Source: an uncultured Halobacteriovorax sp. (GTDB lineage Bacteria; Bdellovibrionota; Bacteriovoracia; Bacteriovoracales; Bacteriovoracaceae). Taken from it: a stretch of DNA of 64,000 bases. Below, one piece after another: positions 41,500-51,209 of the stretch (positions are counted from its first letter, which is position 1; the number at the start of each line of letters is the position of its first letter). Under the pieces are notes generated by a model, which was not told the DNA's origin, searched no databases, and saw only the letters and a list, made by a program, of their open reading frames with translations. Made by a program: the position numbers and the translations under genes. The stretch spans positions 1-64,000 of the forward strand of contig CAJXVS010000007.1 of NCBI GenBank assembly GCA_913061265.1. Direction: 5' to 3'.

Positions 41500-43092
41500 G
41501 TCTTTATAAGTTTCCCCAGGCAAGATCAAGTTGGTGAAAACCATAAAATTATCTAAACTTGCCTGGCTCATAAAGAGCCGCTCTTTGATTTCTTCATATT
41601 GTAAAAGTAACTTCTTCTCATTAAAGATCCTGAGATAGAGAACCTCTCCTAAGAACTTTCCTAAAAAGCGACCCACATAAAAAAGAGTAATACTATCGTG
41701 ACCGTCTAAGAGTTTCTTTAACTCTTCAGGGTTTTCTTTCTCTTTTAAGATAGAGAGAAAGAGTTTTGCATTTTTCTTTTCGTTTGATCCCTCAAGAGCG
41801 TCTTGAAAGGTCTTTTCAATATTTTCGAACATATCGGTTTTGCGGTAGGGGTTGATCAATTTTGATGAGAAGTAACCAATGAGGTTCTGCTGACAAAACC
41901 TTAAAAAGAAATTGATCCTATCTTCAGAGATTACAGTAAGGTTAGTTTTGTCTTTTTGGACAGTTTCAAAAAGATGAAGGCCTGCCAAGAAAGACAAACG
42001 GTTCATACTATAATTAGAGCAGTACAAATAATTAGTCCCAGGCAAATGAAAGCTCTTACCTCTAGCAATCAAAGTCTTATAGAACTCAACTAGCTCTTTA
42101 GATTCAAGCTTCTCAATCTTCTCTACAATTATGGGGATCTGACTATGATCAACAAGGTTAAAGTCTTCGAGGCTTTCTTCGTCTAAGTTTAAGATCAGGG
42201 ACTGAGAAAGCTCTTGGCATAAGTAGTGAAAATTCTCAGGAACATTTGAGTTAAGCGCCAGAGTGCCTGATCCCATTAGATACTGATGAAGGTCAAAATC
42301 AGGATCTTCGCAAAGGTTCTCAAACCAATAAACCATACTTTCATACTTTACCCATGGGGGAGAAGTCTGCAGACAGAACTCTCTGTCGGTAAACTTAACC
42401 ACTTCATCGTCTTGCTCTTTAAGCTTCCAATACACTTCATCTAAGTTCTGGTGAATAATGGTTTGCTTAACATCTGGAAGAAGGGCCTTAACTCTATGAG
42501 GAAGTTTATTAGGAGCAATATGAAGTTCACCAAAGAAAACGATCAGCTTAGACTCTGGATTATCATCAAGGATTTTAGAGATCTTAAATGCTGCATTAGC
42601 ATCCCTTTCATCTAGGCTTCCTTTAGAGTTCAATGCAAATATTTCAACTTTCTTCTTTCTCGCCATTTCAAAGAAGGGCTTATAGGCATGCCAAGGAAAC
42701 CGCCAGGATTCGGAGTAGTTGATCATCTCTAAAAATTCCATGGCCGTGATGGCCTGGTCACTAAAGAGCTCTATGGCCTCTTGTTTATCTTGTTGAACAA
42801 ACTCGACACCTAACATGATGGATTCATTTTCCGTCATCCAGCGCATAAGCCTGGTTAGGTTTCGACTTTGTTGATCAAAAGTATGAAAGTCTCCGAGAAA
42901 GACTAGCCTTGAGTCCTCAATAGACTTGAGAAGGTCTTCGATGGCGCATTCTTCAAAGTCTCTAGAGGCCATGTTCGTTTGATTTTTCTTAAAACTCTCT
43001 AATAAGGGAGATTCCTCAACTTCAAATTCTGAAGCCTTCTTTTTCATGTAATCAAATAGGCCTTTTTGAAGACCGAGGATTTCACTCGCCAA
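41479..43092 (-). CDS. ChaN/haem-uptake Tiki-superfamily protein with C-terminal extension
   Basis: The protein has 537 residues. The first 230 carry the ChaN (DUF399) pattern: LVFLGDFHTFDQQS with an early GDFH His, GVEFVQQDKQEAI, and later VFFGELHIAP with a second His. The rest is an unrecognised alpha-rich region. There is no signal peptide, unlike the iron-regulated lipoprotein ChaN. ChaN binds haem and belongs to the EreA/ChaN-like (Tiki) fold. Function here is uncertain. The end overlaps the kinase-like gene by 21 bp. Confidence 0.65.
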   Translation of the reverse strand: MASEILGLQKGLFDYMKKKASEFEVEESPLLESFKKNQTNMASRDFEECAIEDLLKSIEDSRLVFLGDFHTFDQQSRNLTRLMRWMTENESIMLGVEFVQQDKQEAIELFSDQAITAMEFLEMINYSESWRFPWHAYKPFFEMARKKKVEIFALNSKGSLDERDANAAFKISKILDDNPESKLIVFFGELHIAPNKLPHRVKALLPDVKQTIIHQNLDEVYWKLKEQDDEVVKFTDREFCLQTSPPWVKYESMVYWFENLCEDPDFDLHQYLMGSGTLALNSNVPENFHYLCQELSQSLILNLDEESLEDFNLVDHSQIPIIVEKIEKLESKELVEFYKTLIARGKSFHLPGTNYLYCSNYSMNRLSFLAGLHLFETVQKDKTNLTVISEDRINFFLRFCQQNLIGYFSSKLINPYRKTDMFENIEKTFQDALEGSNEKKNAKLFLSILKEKENPEELKKLLDGHDSITLFYVGRFLGKFLGEVLYLRIFNEKKLLLQYEEIKERLFMSQASLDNFMVFTNLILPGETYKDLRKRSF

Positions 43093-43150
43093 TTGGTTTT
43101 CCTAACTATGGTTTCTCATAGTTTAACATGAATTCGAAAAAAGCTATGGA

Positions 43151-46015
43151 TTACAGTAGGATTTGATTCTTAATAATTTGAGAAAGAAGAGTTTGAGTCT
43201 TAGTCTTTACGGCCTCAATCTCTCCACTGAGTTCTGAGTATTCGCTAAGTACCTTTTTAAATTCAGCCACACGAGGAAGCTTAATCTTAGTAAGAAGCTG
43301 ACTAATTGGTCTACCAGTTCCAGAGCTTAGAATGAACTTAGCGAACTTGAGAAGATCTTCGTCTGAATAGATCTTAACGATGACATCATCTTCACTTAAA
43401 AGAGCAAGGAAGTGATTACTTCCCTCAACACCAGCTTTAACTTCTGAAAGTGGAAGGTGGATGTCTTGATTAGAAGAGATATTAAAATCTAGGAAAGCAT
43501 CTTCATTTCTAGGAAATAAAGAAAAGCTTTTAAGCTGAATAAGTTTTTCTATTATAAGAGGGTTTTGAAAATCAAAGATGTTTCCAGAAATTTGCTTACC
43601 CTTCATTGTATTGATGACTTCATCAACGTTGAATTTAAAATGAGAAAGAAGACCTGAAACATACCAAGGGTACTTATCACCCATTGAGAGGGCCCATGAA
43701 TCCATATTGTAAGTAATCTTAGAGAACTCTTTAGGATCCATAGAAAGAATCTGATCTTTAGTTAACTTAAGTGGGCTAAGGCATTGCTCTAAATTCTCTG
43801 GAGGTAGAGTGTTTTCTTTGAAAAAAGAAGGAATCAATAATGACCTAAGCTTTGGCTTTAACTTTGTCGTTCCACCAGAGAGAGAAAGCTGAATAACCTG
43901 ATGTCCCATAGGATGGTTAAAGTACTCTCTGAATAAGTTAATATTTAAGGGGGAGGTCTTAGGTGTCAGTCCAAAGTAATGATAGTAGGCTGTTCCATAG
44001 TTCTCAAGAGTGGCGCGGTAAGACTTAGCATCAATGATTTCAATATGAATATCTGTAGGGTTGCTAAAGTTTGCGACTAAAATATTTCTATACTTAAACT
44101 CTGGTTGGTATTGAAGACCAAGTAAGCTCTCAGACACTGATTGCGAGTCATTGCTATAAGACTCTTGCATATTCGAATGAGGCGCAATGGCCTGAATATG
44201 AAAAAAGGTATCAAAAGGAAGACTGGAGTTTGTAAGGCACTTAAAGAACCTTGGATGCGTGATCTTCTCTTTATCTTTAGACATAGAACTCATCATTTTC
44301 CCATCCATGATGGCGTCCTGATGAAACTCAAAGACTAAGCCTTCGTCTAATTCTTTTAAGAAGAGTGGAGTCGTCGTAGGGGTCTTATCTTTTAAGAAGT
44401 TTGAAAATTCTTTAGAGAGAGCATTGAACATCTTAAAGTGCTTAAGCTCTCCGCTCCATGTAAATGAGAAGCAATGCTCTTTATCTTCACTTTGGCTTAA
44501 TTCTTGATCCCCTAGAAATGGGTGAAGAGGAAGGGCGCCGCCACGCTTTGTGAAAATATAAAGATGGCCTGGGATTTCTCCTCGCCACTTAAGATTAGAG
44601 AAATCAAATGAGACCTCTAACTTCGCTAATTTCGTTAACTGTTTAACTCTTTCAGATTGGCTAGGAACAAAGAGGTTCTGATTGGTCATAACAAAAAGAA
44701 GTCCACCAACTTCAACTTCTTCAAGTTGATTAGTTATCTGACTAATTAAAGCAAAGTGTGGGTTTCTCTTTGGTAGTTCTGGAATATTTAAAACGACTCG
44801 CTCATAAATAAGCTCATTAGAAGTTTCCATACTTCCTAGAAATGAGGCCTGACCATTGTTTTCAATAGATTGCCTAGCATTCTTATCTTTGAAGGTTTTG
44901 CAGATGAGTTGAATAGGGTTCTCTTTTCTACTTTTTGAAACTTGAATAAGAAAACTTAAGAATAGAAGTTCCTGGCAAATCTTAGAGAATTTTCCAGAAA
45001 GAAACTCTGTCCCTTCAAAGTCAGGACAAATGATCTTTGACCAATCAGGGTTTAGATTATTTTCCTGAGCGAGTCTATGAGCAAGACTAAGTGAGGAGAG
45101 CTTTTGCCCAGTAAACTTAGTATTAAGAACCTCAAGAGATCCGCTTATCTTTTTAAATTTATAACTGCTGCCTTTGTTGTCTTTATGATTATCAATCCAA
45201 TCAGGTAAGTAGACTAAAAGGCTATTGAGAAAAAGCCCGAAGCTTAAGTGGCTCAGACTATGAGAATAATCTTTATCTTCGTGGTTTAAGAGACCACTGC
45301 ATTTAGCACCTTCTCTATAGGTGAAGACCTTCATAAGTTCAGTGATATTGATCTCTTCAAAAGAAGAACCAAGCTCCATGAGCTTCTCACTAAATTCTCT
45401 ACCTGGTCTGTACCAGCTGTAAGGAGAACTTTGTAGGGACTCACATCTTAATTCTGTTGAGCCTCCACCTTGAAAGATCTTCACAAGGAAGCTGGTAGGG
45501 TTGAGAAGGTTTTCTTTTGTATAATGAATCTCTAAAGATGAAGAAAGAGAAGTTAGGAACTTTATCTTTAGGAGGTACTTAACGACTGCTCTAAAAGAGT
45601 AATGCTTTTGGAACTCTTCAAGCTCCGCTTTATAAGGAGAGTTTTCATCTTTAAAGTGTTGAACGAAGACGGAAACATTATCTAAAGAAAAGTGAAGCTC
45701 TTTGAATTGAGCCCAGTCGATGAATTCATTATAAAGATTGAGAAGGTGACTCTTACCACCTTGAATAGTTTTAAGTTGTTCACAAGCATCGGCTGATAAT
45801 AATGGAATAAGATTGTTGAGGAGAATAGCCGGCTTTGAAAGAAGGCTTGATCCATTCCATCCAGGAATAAAGTGTGAGCTAGGGTCAAATTGTTCCGGCG
45901 AAAAATCTTCTCTGTAAGATTTTGCCATTACTTGAGCTCTTTCGGCGGTTACCGAATGATTCAAAGGACCTGTAGACTGAAGCCATGAAGAGGCTTCAAA
46001 ACTATGCCTGCTCAA
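43151..46015 (-). CDS. 954-residue protein resembling a degenerate N6-DNA methyltransferase
   Basis: The TTG start has GGAG 7 nt upstream. About residues 310-490 have the sequence order of the HsdM/TaqI-like N6-methylase fold: ICPDFEGTEFL where DPACGSGTFL is expected, then VVLNIPELP where an NPPY motif is expected, then ISQITNQLEEVEVGGLLFVMTNQNLF and LYIFTKRGG. The SAM-binding and catalytic residues are missing. The last 60 residues form a coiled coil like those at the end of specificity domains. It is likely a non-catalytic relative. No restriction gene is close. The relation is inferred from weak pattern similarity. Confidence 0.45.
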   Translation of the reverse strand: MSRHSFEASSWLQSTGPLNHSVTAERAQVMAKSYREDFSPEQFDPSSHFIPGWNGSSLLSKPAILLNNLIPLLSADACEQLKTIQGGKSHLLNLYNEFIDWAQFKELHFSLDNVSVFVQHFKDENSPYKAELEEFQKHYSFRAVVKYLLKIKFLTSLSSSLEIHYTKENLLNPTSFLVKIFQGGGSTELRCESLQSSPYSWYRPGREFSEKLMELGSSFEEINITELMKVFTYREGAKCSGLLNHEDKDYSHSLSHLSFGLFLNSLLVYLPDWIDNHKDNKGSSYKFKKISGSLEVLNTKFTGQKLSSLSLAHRLAQENNLNPDWSKIICPDFEGTEFLSGKFSKICQELLFLSFLIQVSKSRKENPIQLICKTFKDKNARQSIENNGQASFLGSMETSNELIYERVVLNIPELPKRNPHFALISQITNQLEEVEVGGLLFVMTNQNLFVPSQSERVKQLTKLAKLEVSFDFSNLKWRGEIPGHLYIFTKRGGALPLHPFLGDQELSQSEDKEHCFSFTWSGELKHFKMFNALSKEFSNFLKDKTPTTTPLFLKELDEGLVFEFHQDAIMDGKMMSSMSKDKEKITHPRFFKCLTNSSLPFDTFFHIQAIAPHSNMQESYSNDSQSVSESLLGLQYQPEFKYRNILVANFSNPTDIHIEIIDAKSYRATLENYGTAYYHYFGLTPKTSPLNINLFREYFNHPMGHQVIQLSLSGGTTKLKPKLRSLLIPSFFKENTLPPENLEQCLSPLKLTKDQILSMDPKEFSKITYNMDSWALSMGDKYPWYVSGLLSHFKFNVDEVINTMKGKQISGNIFDFQNPLIIEKLIQLKSFSLFPRNEDAFLDFNISSNQDIHLPLSEVKAGVEGSNHFLALLSEDDVIVKIYSDEDLLKFAKFILSSGTGRPISQLLTKIKLPRVAEFKKVLSEYSELSGEIEAVKTKTQTLLSQIIKNQILL

Positions 46016-46195
46016 CGATGAACTCCAGTTAAGTGTTTAATATATTTCAACTTATATCTCTAAATTTGTTAGTTTAATGTGAGGGGAATTTTTACCGAAA
46101 AGCCGTCCATGAGTCAAAAGAACTAATTGAAAATAAAGTTACAGCTCACTTGTAAGAATACTATAACCGACTATTTTTATTAATTGAGAAAAGAC

Positions 46196-46222
46196 TAAAT
46201 AGCTGAATGCACCTACCGATAA
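46196..46222 (+). promoter_or_regulatory. Sigma-28 (FliA)-like promoter candidate
   Basis: TAAATAGC, 11 bp, ACCGATAA. The spacer is the canonical 11 bp. The start codon of the downstream gene is 52 bp past the -10. The rest of 46016-46274 shows no gene. Confidence 0.45.
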
Positions 46223-46274
46223 GCTTATTAGTAAAAGCCAATAAAAGTGGCAACGCAATGCACAGGAGTTAGCA

Positions 46275-46733
46275 ATGGCGAACAAGAAAGAACAAGGTTT
46301 TAATGATGCTGAGCTTCAAGACATCATGAGCGAGATTGAAAACCTCGAACGTGAGTATGAAGACGACGCACCAGTCTCAAAAGAAACGGAAGTTGAGGTT
46401 GTTGTTCAAGAAGACTCTATTGAAGAGACTGCCTCAGAAACGACTGAAGATAATGTTGTTAGCTTTGAGCAAAAATCAAAAACAACGTCACATACAAGCA
46501 ATGGTGAACAACAAGTTGAATTTCAAGGATCAGGACAAATGAACTTTGCCATGAACTTTGAAGTAGCTGGTCAAACAGCTCATCTTGAAATCACAGAAGC
46601 TGGTCTTGTTGTTAGCTTAGATGGCATGCATTTATCAGTAAATGAAAACGATGGTTGCACAGTTGAGATGGATGGGGGAGTTAAGTTCTCTGTACCAATG
46701 ACAACTAAGGCGAAAAGTTCTAAGGCAGCTTAG
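46275..46733 (+). CDS. Acidic two-part protein of unknown function
   Basis: The protein has 152 residues. The N-terminal 75 are a Glu-rich, disordered coil (MSEIENLEREYEDD). The C-terminal 65 form a beta-rich domain (FAMNFEVAGQTAHLEITEAGLVVSLDG). No signal peptide is present, so it is probably cytoplasmic. No known family. GGAG lies 10 nt before the ATG. It lies divergent to the methylase-like gene and 20 bp before rsmD. A sigma-28-like promoter precedes it. Confidence 0.65.
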   Translation: MANKKEQGFNDAELQDIMSEIENLEREYEDDAPVSKETEVEVVVQEDSIEETASETTEDNVVSFEQKSKTTSHTSNGEQQVEFQGSGQMNFAMNFEVAGQTAHLEITEAGLVVSLDGMHLSVNENDGCTVEMDGGVKFSVPMTTKAKSSKAA

Positions 46734-46753
46734 AGCTCACCTTCGGATTACCT

Positions 46754-47368
46754 ATGGCTATCAAAATCTTAGGCGGAATGGCCAAGGGCTATACTTTACA
46801 AACTCCCAAGGGAGATTTGATAAGGCCCACCTCCGCAATCCTACGTAGAAAGGCATTCGATACATACCAAGACTGGGACGGCTGGATCTTTATAGATGGC
46901 TGTGCCGGGACTGGTGCCGTTGGAATTGAAGCTTGGTCAAGAGGCTGTAAAAAAGCCTACTTCATCGAGAAGCATAGAAAGGTCTTTCCCATTTTAGAAG
47001 CAAACCTAAACAAAATAAAAGAATCCTATAAGAAAGAGATGGAGGCAGATACCTTCAAGGCCTCAAATCAACCCATTGAGAAGTGGTTGATCGGCTTTCA
47101 AAAAACATATGAAAGCCTAGACGAGGAAAGCCAAAGTAAATGCCTTCTCTTTCTAGACCCTCCCTATCACTTGAGGGAGGTCTATCAAAAGGTCATCTTT
47201 AAAAGACTGATAGGAGAGAAATGGTTTAAGGGCTGGCTTTGGATAGAGTCTGATGAAAAGAAAGGAATCTCTTCAATTGAGCTACAAAAACAAGGGATTA
47301 GCTTTTATGACCTTATCGCGCAGGGCGACAGTTTTCTTGGAATCGTAAAGATAACTGAACATCAATAA
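46754..47368 (+). CDS. rsmD: 16S rRNA (guanine-966-N2)-methyltransferase RsmD
   Basis: The protein has 204 residues, a little longer than usual. ILGGMAKGYTL, RPTSAILRRKAFD, SAM motif I FIDGCAGTGAVGIEAWSRG, and catalytic D135-P-P-Y138 identify RsmD. The enzyme methylates G966 of 16S rRNA in assembled 30S subunits. Downstream coaD is the usual partner in many genomes, which supports the call. Confidence 0.9.
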   Translation: MAIKILGGMAKGYTLQTPKGDLIRPTSAILRRKAFDTYQDWDGWIFIDGCAGTGAVGIEAWSRGCKKAYFIEKHRKVFPILEANLNKIKESYKKEMEADTFKASNQPIEKWLIGFQKTYESLDEESQSKCLLFLDPPYHLREVYQKVIFKRLIGEKWFKGWLWIESDEKKGISSIELQKQGISFYDLIAQGDSFLGIVKITEHQ

Positions 47369-47417
47369 CTTTCCCTTCCTAGTGGCCTTCGATAGAATAA
47401 TCAAGTCGGAGGAATTC

Positions 47418-47912
47418 ATGACAAAAGAAAAGAAGCGGGCCCTTTATGCAGGGACTTTTGATCCATTTACTAATGGTCATGAAGATATCGTCAACAGGGC
47501 CTTAGGGGTTTTTGATGAGATCACGATCCTTATTGCCATCTCTCCTAGTAAAGAGCCTTTGTTCACTAAAGATGAAAGAGTTGCCATGCTTGAAGAGCAC
47601 TTCTCGAGCAATAAGAATATCGTTATCGATACTTGGGATGGGCTTGTTGTTGAGTATGCGAGAAAAAAAGGAATTGGAAATTTGATCCGTGGTTTAAGAC
47701 CAACAGGGGATTTTGAAAGCGAATTTCAAATGGCCGCTATGAATACAAAGCTTCACCCTGAAATTGAAACTTATTTTTTAATGACGGCAGGTAAGCATTA
47801 CTTTATTTCTTCCACTATGGTGAGAGAAGTCTATGGGCATGGCGGAGATATTATTCCCTTTGTGCCAAACACAGTTGGAAAATACTTAGATAAAAAAAGA
47901 AAGGACGTTTAA
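47418..47912 (+). CDS. coaD: Phosphopantetheine adenylyltransferase CoaD
   Basis: The protein has 164 residues. AGTFDPFTNGH contains the nucleotidyltransferase T18-N-G-H21 motif; LIRGLRPTGDFE and ISSTMVREV complete the family pattern. It transfers AMP to 4'-phosphopantetheine, the fourth step of CoA synthesis. ATG 47418 is chosen because GGAGGA sits 6 nt upstream and the family normally starts 5-10 residues before the GTFDP motif; a GTG 36 nt upstream is rejected. The stop overlaps the start of the aminotransferase gene by 1 bp. Confidence 0.95.
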   Translation: MTKEKKRALYAGTFDPFTNGHEDIVNRALGVFDEITILIAISPSKEPLFTKDERVAMLEEHFSSNKNIVIDTWDGLVVEYARKKGIGNLIRGLRPTGDFESEFQMAAMNTKLHPEIETYFLMTAGKHYFISSTMVREVYGHGGDIIPFVPNTVGKYLDKKRKDV

Positions 47913-49132
47913 TGAATATTAGTTCAAGAGTTAGTGAGATTTCTGAATCAATCACCCTTAAGTTAAACGCGAAGGCCGTTGAAATGGCTGAAAGTGGAAA
48001 ACATATCTATAACCTAACAGCTGGGCAGTTACCGTTTCGTCCACTGCCTGAGTTTAGTGCACTTATTCGGGATGAATTAGACTTTATTAGAAGTTATCAA
48101 TATAGCCCTGTTAATGGGTACCCAGAGTTACGCTCTAAGATTCTAAAGAACTGGGAGAAGACCAGAGGCATGGAACTAGGTGAGGACTTTGATTGTGTTG
48201 TTACTAATGGTGGAAAGCATGCCGTTTCTAATATCATGGGAACTCTTTTAGATCATGGGGACGAAGTCATTGTTCTCGCTCCTTATTGGGTGACTTACCC
48301 AGAGATCATTAAGTTCTGTAAGGGTGTGCCGAAGATTGTTTATTCTTCGCCTTTTGATGTGTTCACACCATCGATCGATCAGATCAAGAAAGAAATCTCA
48401 CCAAGAACTAAGGCCATCATTGTTAATAGCCCTAATAATCCCACAGGAACACATTATTCTGATCAGTGGATGAGTGATTTTGCCGCCTTAATGATTGAAA
48501 ACCCTCACGTAAATATTATTTGTGACGAAATCTATTTTCAGCTTTTTTACTATGACCCGAAGCCAACCTTTTACTATCAAAAGAACCCAGAGCTTTTAGC
48601 TAGAACTATCATCGTTGATGGGATCTCAAAGACCTTGGCCTCTACTGGTTTAAGATTAGGTTGGGTGATTGCTCCAAAGAAGTTAACCAAAGCGATTACA
48701 AAGCTTCAGGGGCAAACTACTTCAGGGGCGAACTCTCTTGTTCAAAGAGCCCTTGTTAACTTCGATTTTGACCTCATTGAATCTTATCTAGAACCTATTA
48801 AAAAACACCTTAGAGATAATGCTCAAACCCTTCGAGAAGTCTTTAAAGAAAATGACCTCTCCCATACTTGGTATCAATCAAGCTCTGCTTTTTATTATCT
48901 TATCGACTTTAGTCATACTCCGGTAATCGAAAAGTTTAAGACATCTGAAAATGATATCACTGACCACTCGCCAGAGATTTGTGAAGCTCTTTTAGAATCC
49001 AAAGGGGTTGCCACTGTTCCAGGTGTTGCTTTTGGAATGGATAATTCAGCGAGAATGAGTTTGGTTATGGAGAAGGAGCCTTTTAAAGAGGCCTTAGAGA
49101 TTATCGTTAGTTTTTTAAATTCTAAAGACTAA
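47912..49132 (+). CDS. Class I/II PLP-dependent aminotransferase (aspartate-aminotransferase type)
   Basis: The protein has 406 residues. The PLP-binding Lys240 is in VDGISKTLASTGLRLGW; NSPNNPTGT and CDEIYFQLFYY give the cofactor Asn and Asp-Tyr. Substrate range is not readable. It overlaps coaD by 1 bp and so is cotranslated with it. It ends 4 bp into the convergent barrel gene. The symbol is withheld because several aminotransferases share these marks. Confidence 0.88.
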   Translation: MNISSRVSEISESITLKLNAKAVEMAESGKHIYNLTAGQLPFRPLPEFSALIRDELDFIRSYQYSPVNGYPELRSKILKNWEKTRGMELGEDFDCVVTNGGKHAVSNIMGTLLDHGDEVIVLAPYWVTYPEIIKFCKGVPKIVYSSPFDVFTPSIDQIKKEISPRTKAIIVNSPNNPTGTHYSDQWMSDFAALMIENPHVNIICDEIYFQLFYYDPKPTFYYQKNPELLARTIIVDGISKTLASTGLRLGWVIAPKKLTKAITKLQGQTTSGANSLVQRALVNFDFDLIESYLEPIKKHLRDNAQTLREVFKENDLSHTWYQSSSAFYYLIDFSHTPVIEKFKTSENDITDHSPEICEALLESKGVATVPGVAFGMDNSARMSLVMEKEPFKEALEIIVSFLNSKD

Positions 49133-50265
49133 GGTTCAAAACCAATATCTAGGAGGTTGAGAGTAAAGACGATTCTTTCAGCCTCTAAGTCTCTAAACTC
49201 TCGACCAGACTCGATGCCATAGAAACCGACGTTTAACTTCACAATAAATAAGTCTAGCCCGATACCATAAGACCAATAGCCACCATTGATTCCCATTAGA
49301 AATTCAAAGCCAGGTACTGAAGCCTTAAAGCCAAGCTTAAGCTTTGTTAAAAAATCGGTTTGAGGATCTAGGATAGGTGAGAAGTCCATTGAGACGGTAT
49401 AATCAAAGAGTCCATACTCTTGAGAAAATGCGGCGCCAAAGTTGGTGGACATTTTTTGATCAGGAATATCATCTAATCCCTCGTCGGTACTAAAGCTAGT
49501 CCCACCTATATCTAAGATTGAAAGCCCCATAACAATAGTTGTAGGTCCTGCTGAATAGACTTGTTCAATACCGACGTCAAAACCAAAGCCTGAACCTTTA
49601 GAATAACCAAGACTTCGGCGGATATCCTTGTAGCTATCAGAGTTTTCAATGATCTCTAAAAGCTCAGTTCCAAAGAGATCAAAATCCCCTTGAAGAGAGC
49701 TTCGGTCGATCTTCTTTAAAGTAAAACCGCCGGAGAGTTTCTTCATCGACTTATCACCACCACCTCCAAGGAGAGGGAAGGCAGCTCCTAATAAGAAGCC
49801 TCTGTCATAACGATAGTTCATATCTAGTGTTGGGTGGGTTGCGTTTCTCAGCGTTAAATCAGTAGTAGAGGAGCTAAGCCAAGTGAAAGCAAAGTTTTCA
49901 AACTTCATGGTAGGCGCTATTGAGGCCCCTAAGTGAAGAGGGGTTCCTAAGATTCTATCCACGATGCCAACTGGTTCTTTTGGCCAATTCTCATACCTAC
50001 CATCAACTGAAAACTTAAGCCTACCAAGATTCTTTGAGAGAATATCGGGAAGCTCAACTTTGGGGTTGATGGAGGAGATATGAATACCTTTGTGCCTACC
50101 AAGGGCGGCTGGGTTATAAAAGAGAGTGTACTCATCATCTGCCACCGCCGTATAGGCGTCGCCCATTAGCAAAGCCTTTGGACTTCTGGCCAAGTAGCGA
50201 AACTCTTTAGCGAGTAGCTCTTGGCAAAAAATGAATAGTGTTAAGACTATAAATATTTTCATCAC
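49129..50265 (-). CDS. Outer-membrane beta-barrel, PorV/UPF0164-like
   Basis: The protein has 378 residues with a signal peptide. RSPKALLMGDAYTAVADDEYTLFYNPAALGR is the typical N-terminal plug-type motif of FadL/PorV-like barrels. Strand-like stretches (VGFYGIESGREF, IVFTLNLLDIGFEP) run to an aromatic-acid end. Transported substance unknown. It overlaps the upstream lipoprotein gene by 4 bp, suggesting they form one envelope unit. Confidence 0.68.
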   Translation of the reverse strand: MMKIFIVLTLFIFCQELLAKEFRYLARSPKALLMGDAYTAVADDEYTLFYNPAALGRHKGIHISSINPKVELPDILSKNLGRLKFSVDGRYENWPKEPVGIVDRILGTPLHLGASIAPTMKFENFAFTWLSSSTTDLTLRNATHPTLDMNYRYDRGFLLGAAFPLLGGGGDKSMKKLSGGFTLKKIDRSSLQGDFDLFGTELLEIIENSDSYKDIRRSLGYSKGSGFGFDVGIEQVYSAGPTTIVMGLSILDIGGTSFSTDEGLDDIPDQKMSTNFGAAFSQEYGLFDYTVSMDFSPILDPQTDFLTKLKLGFKASVPGFEFLMGINGGYWSYGIGLDLFIVKLNVGFYGIESGREFRDLEAERIVFTLNLLDIGFEP

Positions 50266-51209
50266 TGGTGCATGTTCTCGAAGATGACGGAGTAATAAAG
50301 TTCAAATTGAACGTCAGTTATATTAGTGGTGTCGGAAATACAGCTTGAAACAGTTTTAGTGGTACATGTTTCTGTCGTAATTCCCGGAATAGAAGTACAG
50401 GTATTGGTTATTGATTTAAGGCTATTTAAATCTCCTGAATTGGATCCTGAGAAGGTTAGATTAGCTATAATATCTATGAAGTTATTAAAAAGAACGATCC
50501 CTTCACAGGCACGGGCCCTTGTATCGGTATTAGCCGGTAGAACTAAGCTTGTATGACCAGTCGTAGAACCTGGGTGATCGCAAGCACCAGAGGATGAAGC
50601 ACTAACAGCCGCTACAGCTGTTACGTTTGTGTAATTAAAGTAACAAACATTTGGCAGCCCTCCAGCACCTTTAATACCTGTTGAATCATCAGCATTCCCA
50701 TAGAAGTTTAAAAACTTACCTAGCTCAACTAGGATTGTATAAAGGGCAAAGACACTAATATTATTGTTTTTAGTTGCTCCTAGTGCAGCAGTTCTTGCGG
50801 CGTAAGAAGCATCTGTTAATCCACCAGCAAGAGTCAAAGTATCGATTGCATTAAAAATATTTTGATAGTTTGAACTATTAGTAACAGTCATATTACTCGT
50901 TGAGAAAGTAGCAAGAGATCCTAGGAATGCTGTTTGAGAAGTGCCAAGTTTTGAAAGATCAGAGTCGAAAAAAACGGTCGTATTATATCCACCTAAGCAA
51001 GCCTGCCCAGAGGCAAGAGTTTTAAGGTAAGTAGCATTACTAGGTTGGTAGGGAACTTTTAAAAGAACCTCTAAGGCTTCGGCGCATTGACCGTTGGTGA
51101 GAAGTTGTTGAGCGTTAAAAATAGCATCTTCTATTTCTTCCTCATCTGTTGCTCCACAAGAGATAAAAAGTGTGAGAATAATTGCGAGAAAGAGAAAGTT
51201 TTTAAGCAT
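50262..51209 (-). CDS. Lipoprotein coupled to the barrel gene
   Basis: With the ATG at 51209 the protein has 315 residues and begins with a clean signal peptide and lipobox FISC. The region just after (DEEEIEDAIFNAQQLLTNGQCAEALEVLLKVPYQP) looks like a TPR-type helix pair, then Ser/Thr/Asn-rich repeats with about ten cysteines. No known family. A longer start 126 nt upstream would put 42 non-signal residues before the lipobox and is rejected. Confidence 0.7.
   Translation of the reverse strand: MLKNFLFLAIILTLFISCGATDEEEIEDAIFNAQQLLTNGQCAEALEVLLKVPYQPSNATYLKTLASGQACLGGYNTTVFFDSDLSKLGTSQTAFLGSLATFSTSNMTVTNSSNYQNIFNAIDTLTLAGGLTDASYAARTAALGATKNNNISVFALYTILVELGKFLNFYGNADDSTGIKGAGGLPNVCYFNYTNVTAVAAVSASSSGACDHPGSTTGHTSLVLPANTDTRARACEGIVLFNNFIDIIANLTFSGSNSGDLNSLKSITNTCTSIPGITTETCTTKTVSSCISDTTNITDVQFELYYSVIFENMHQ

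Noticed and set aside
46082-46115. TTACCGAAAAG upstream of 46275 as a second sigma-28 box
   Set aside because: One base off the -10 and no -35; the closer ACCGATAA at 46215 with TAAATAGC is a better candidate.
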